Below are positions 5,973 through 6,783 of a DNA stretch of 6,783 bases, one piece after another. Origin of the DNA: Sneathiella sp. (GTDB lineage Bacteria; Pseudomonadota; Alphaproteobacteria; Sneathiellales; Sneathiellaceae); contig NVRR01000176.1 of NCBI GenBank assembly GCA_002732675.1, forward strand, positions 1 through 6,783, read 5' to 3'. The notes under the pieces were generated by a model. The model had not been told where the DNA came from. It was given only the letters and a program-made list of their open reading frames with translations, and ran no database searches. Position numbers and translations under genes: made by a program. How positions within the stretch are numbered: position 1 is the stretch's first letter; each line of letters begins with the position of its first letter.

Positions 5973-6783
5973 ATGGAAAATATTCCTAATCGAAGAGAAC
6001 TTATAGATCGCAAGAAACTGGTTCTTGCAATCAATGATATTGCCGAGAAATACTCACCAAATGGCATTGAGTTTCGGGGCGCCCTGCTTGATCACATGAA
6101 ATCAGTCCTGGCGGACGGAGAAGAGACGGTAAAACGCCGGTTTCTGGCGACGAATAAAGGCCGGCCAGCCATGTATGCCCGCAGTTTCCTGATCGATCAG
6201 ATAATCCGGACGTTATATGACACTGCCGTTCAGCATATATATCGCTTGAGCAATCCAACAACGGAGGAGAAGCTTTCCATTGTCGCTGTTGGCGGCTATG
6301 GCCGCGGCGAACTTGCTCCATATTCGGATATCGATTTGCTGTTTATGTTTCCCTACAAGCAAACTTCCTGGTGCGAGCAGGTCGTTGAATTTATTCTTTA
6401 TATGCTGTGGGATTTGGGCCTGAAAGTCGGTCATTCGACCCGCAATGTCAACGAATGCATCCGAATGGCCAAAAGTGATATCACCATTCAAACCGCCCTT
6501 CTTGAAGCGCGTCATTTATGGGGCGATCAGGACTTGTTTAGCGAGATGCGGCAAAAATACTTTAAAGAAATCGTCTCCGGAAACAGCAAGGCCTTTATCG
6601 AATCCAAATTGCAGGAGCGCGGCGAAAGGCATGAGCGGTTTGGCAACTCACGCTATGTCGTCGAGCCCAATATGAAGGAGGGCAAGGGCGGCCTTCGCGA
6701 TCTTCATACCCTGTTCTGGATCGCTAAATTCGTGCATGGGACGACAGAGATTTCGAGGCTCGTAGAGCTTGGCGTTTTGACGG
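5973..6783 (+). CDS. glnD: Bifunctional PII uridylyltransferase/uridylyl-removing enzyme GlnD, N-terminal part
   Basis: The nitrogen sensor that uridylylates PII (GlnB/GlnK) when glutamine is low and removes UMP when it is high. The frame is open to the right edge, with 270 full codons visible out of the usual 850-950. An N-terminal helical lead is followed by the nucleotidyltransferase core: VAVGGYGRGELAPYSDIDLLF (104-124), with the Gly-Gly motif at 107-108 and metal-binding Asp119 and Asp121. VVEPNMKEGKGGLRD (229-243) and LHTLFWIAKF (244-253) are strongly characteristic of GlnD. The HD and ACT domains would lie beyond the window. The ATG at 5973 is fixed by an in-frame TAA directly before it (5970-5972). 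The Shine-Dalgarno is weak (CGGAT around 5963-5967). No frameshift is seen. Confidence 0.95.
   Translation, partial: MENIPNRRELIDRKKLVLAINDIAEKYSPNGIEFRGALLDHMKSVLADGEETVKRRFLATNKGRPAMYARSFLIDQIIRTLYDTAVQHIYRLSNPTTEEKLSIVAVGGYGRGELAPYSDIDLLFMFPYKQTSWCEQVVEFILYMLWDLGLKVGHSTRNVNECIRMAKSDITIQTALLEARHLWGDQDLFSEMRQKYFKEIVSGNSKAFIESKLQERGERHERFGNSRYVVEPNMKEGKGGLRDLHTLFWIAKFVHGTTEISRLVELGVLT

Noticed and set aside
6213..6515. 100-codon minus-strand frame opposite glnD
   Set aside because: It lies opposite the GlnD nucleotidyltransferase core (GGYGRGEL...SDIDLLF), which is clearly the coding strand.

Overview
The window looks like chromosomal DNA of an alphaproteobacterium. The grounds are protein character (a MaeB-like malic enzyme, a long MutS and a GlnD uridylyltransferase with typical proteobacterial motifs), moderate-to-high GC, and a mutS/glnD neighbourhood that I recall as common in alphaproteobacteria. 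I cannot fix the genus. I see no rRNA, tRNA, CRISPR array, transposase or phage gene.

Layout, left to right. (1) A malic enzyme catalytic domain on the minus strand (75-1157) stops after 360 codons. About 30 bases further on, in the same reading frame and behind a good Shine-Dalgarno, a new minus-strand frame opens at base 44 and runs off the left edge. Its 14 full codons resemble the part of MaeB that would come next, so the gene appears to be split in two or broken. (2) A 95-bp divergent intergenic region (1158-1252) carries a near-perfect 12-bp inverted repeat. (3) A complete mutS (1253-3922, plus strand). (4) A short-chain dehydrogenase/reductase (3988-4758, plus), with a plausible promoter in the 65-bp gap. 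(5) Tail to tail with it, 7 bp away, a minus-strand pair: a DUF1801 protein (5395-5826) whose stop codon overlaps by one base the GTG start of a LysE/ArgO-type amino-acid exporter (4766-5395). A strong hairpin lies at the convergent end, inside the exporter's last codons. (6) A 146-bp divergent intergenic region (5827-5972) with an 11-bp-period direct repeat. (7) The first 270 codons of glnD (5973 to the right edge, plus), which is open at the window end.

How the genes relate: malic enzyme (malate to pyruvate plus reducing power), MutS (mismatch recognition) and GlnD (nitrogen sensing through PII) are core functions and need not act together. The SDR and the DUF1801-exporter pair sit between mutS and glnD and look like a small accessory insertion, with no mobile element visible. 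The most unusual feature is the interrupted malic enzyme at the left edge. The rest is mostly ordinary chromosome with a few regulatory-looking DNA structures.
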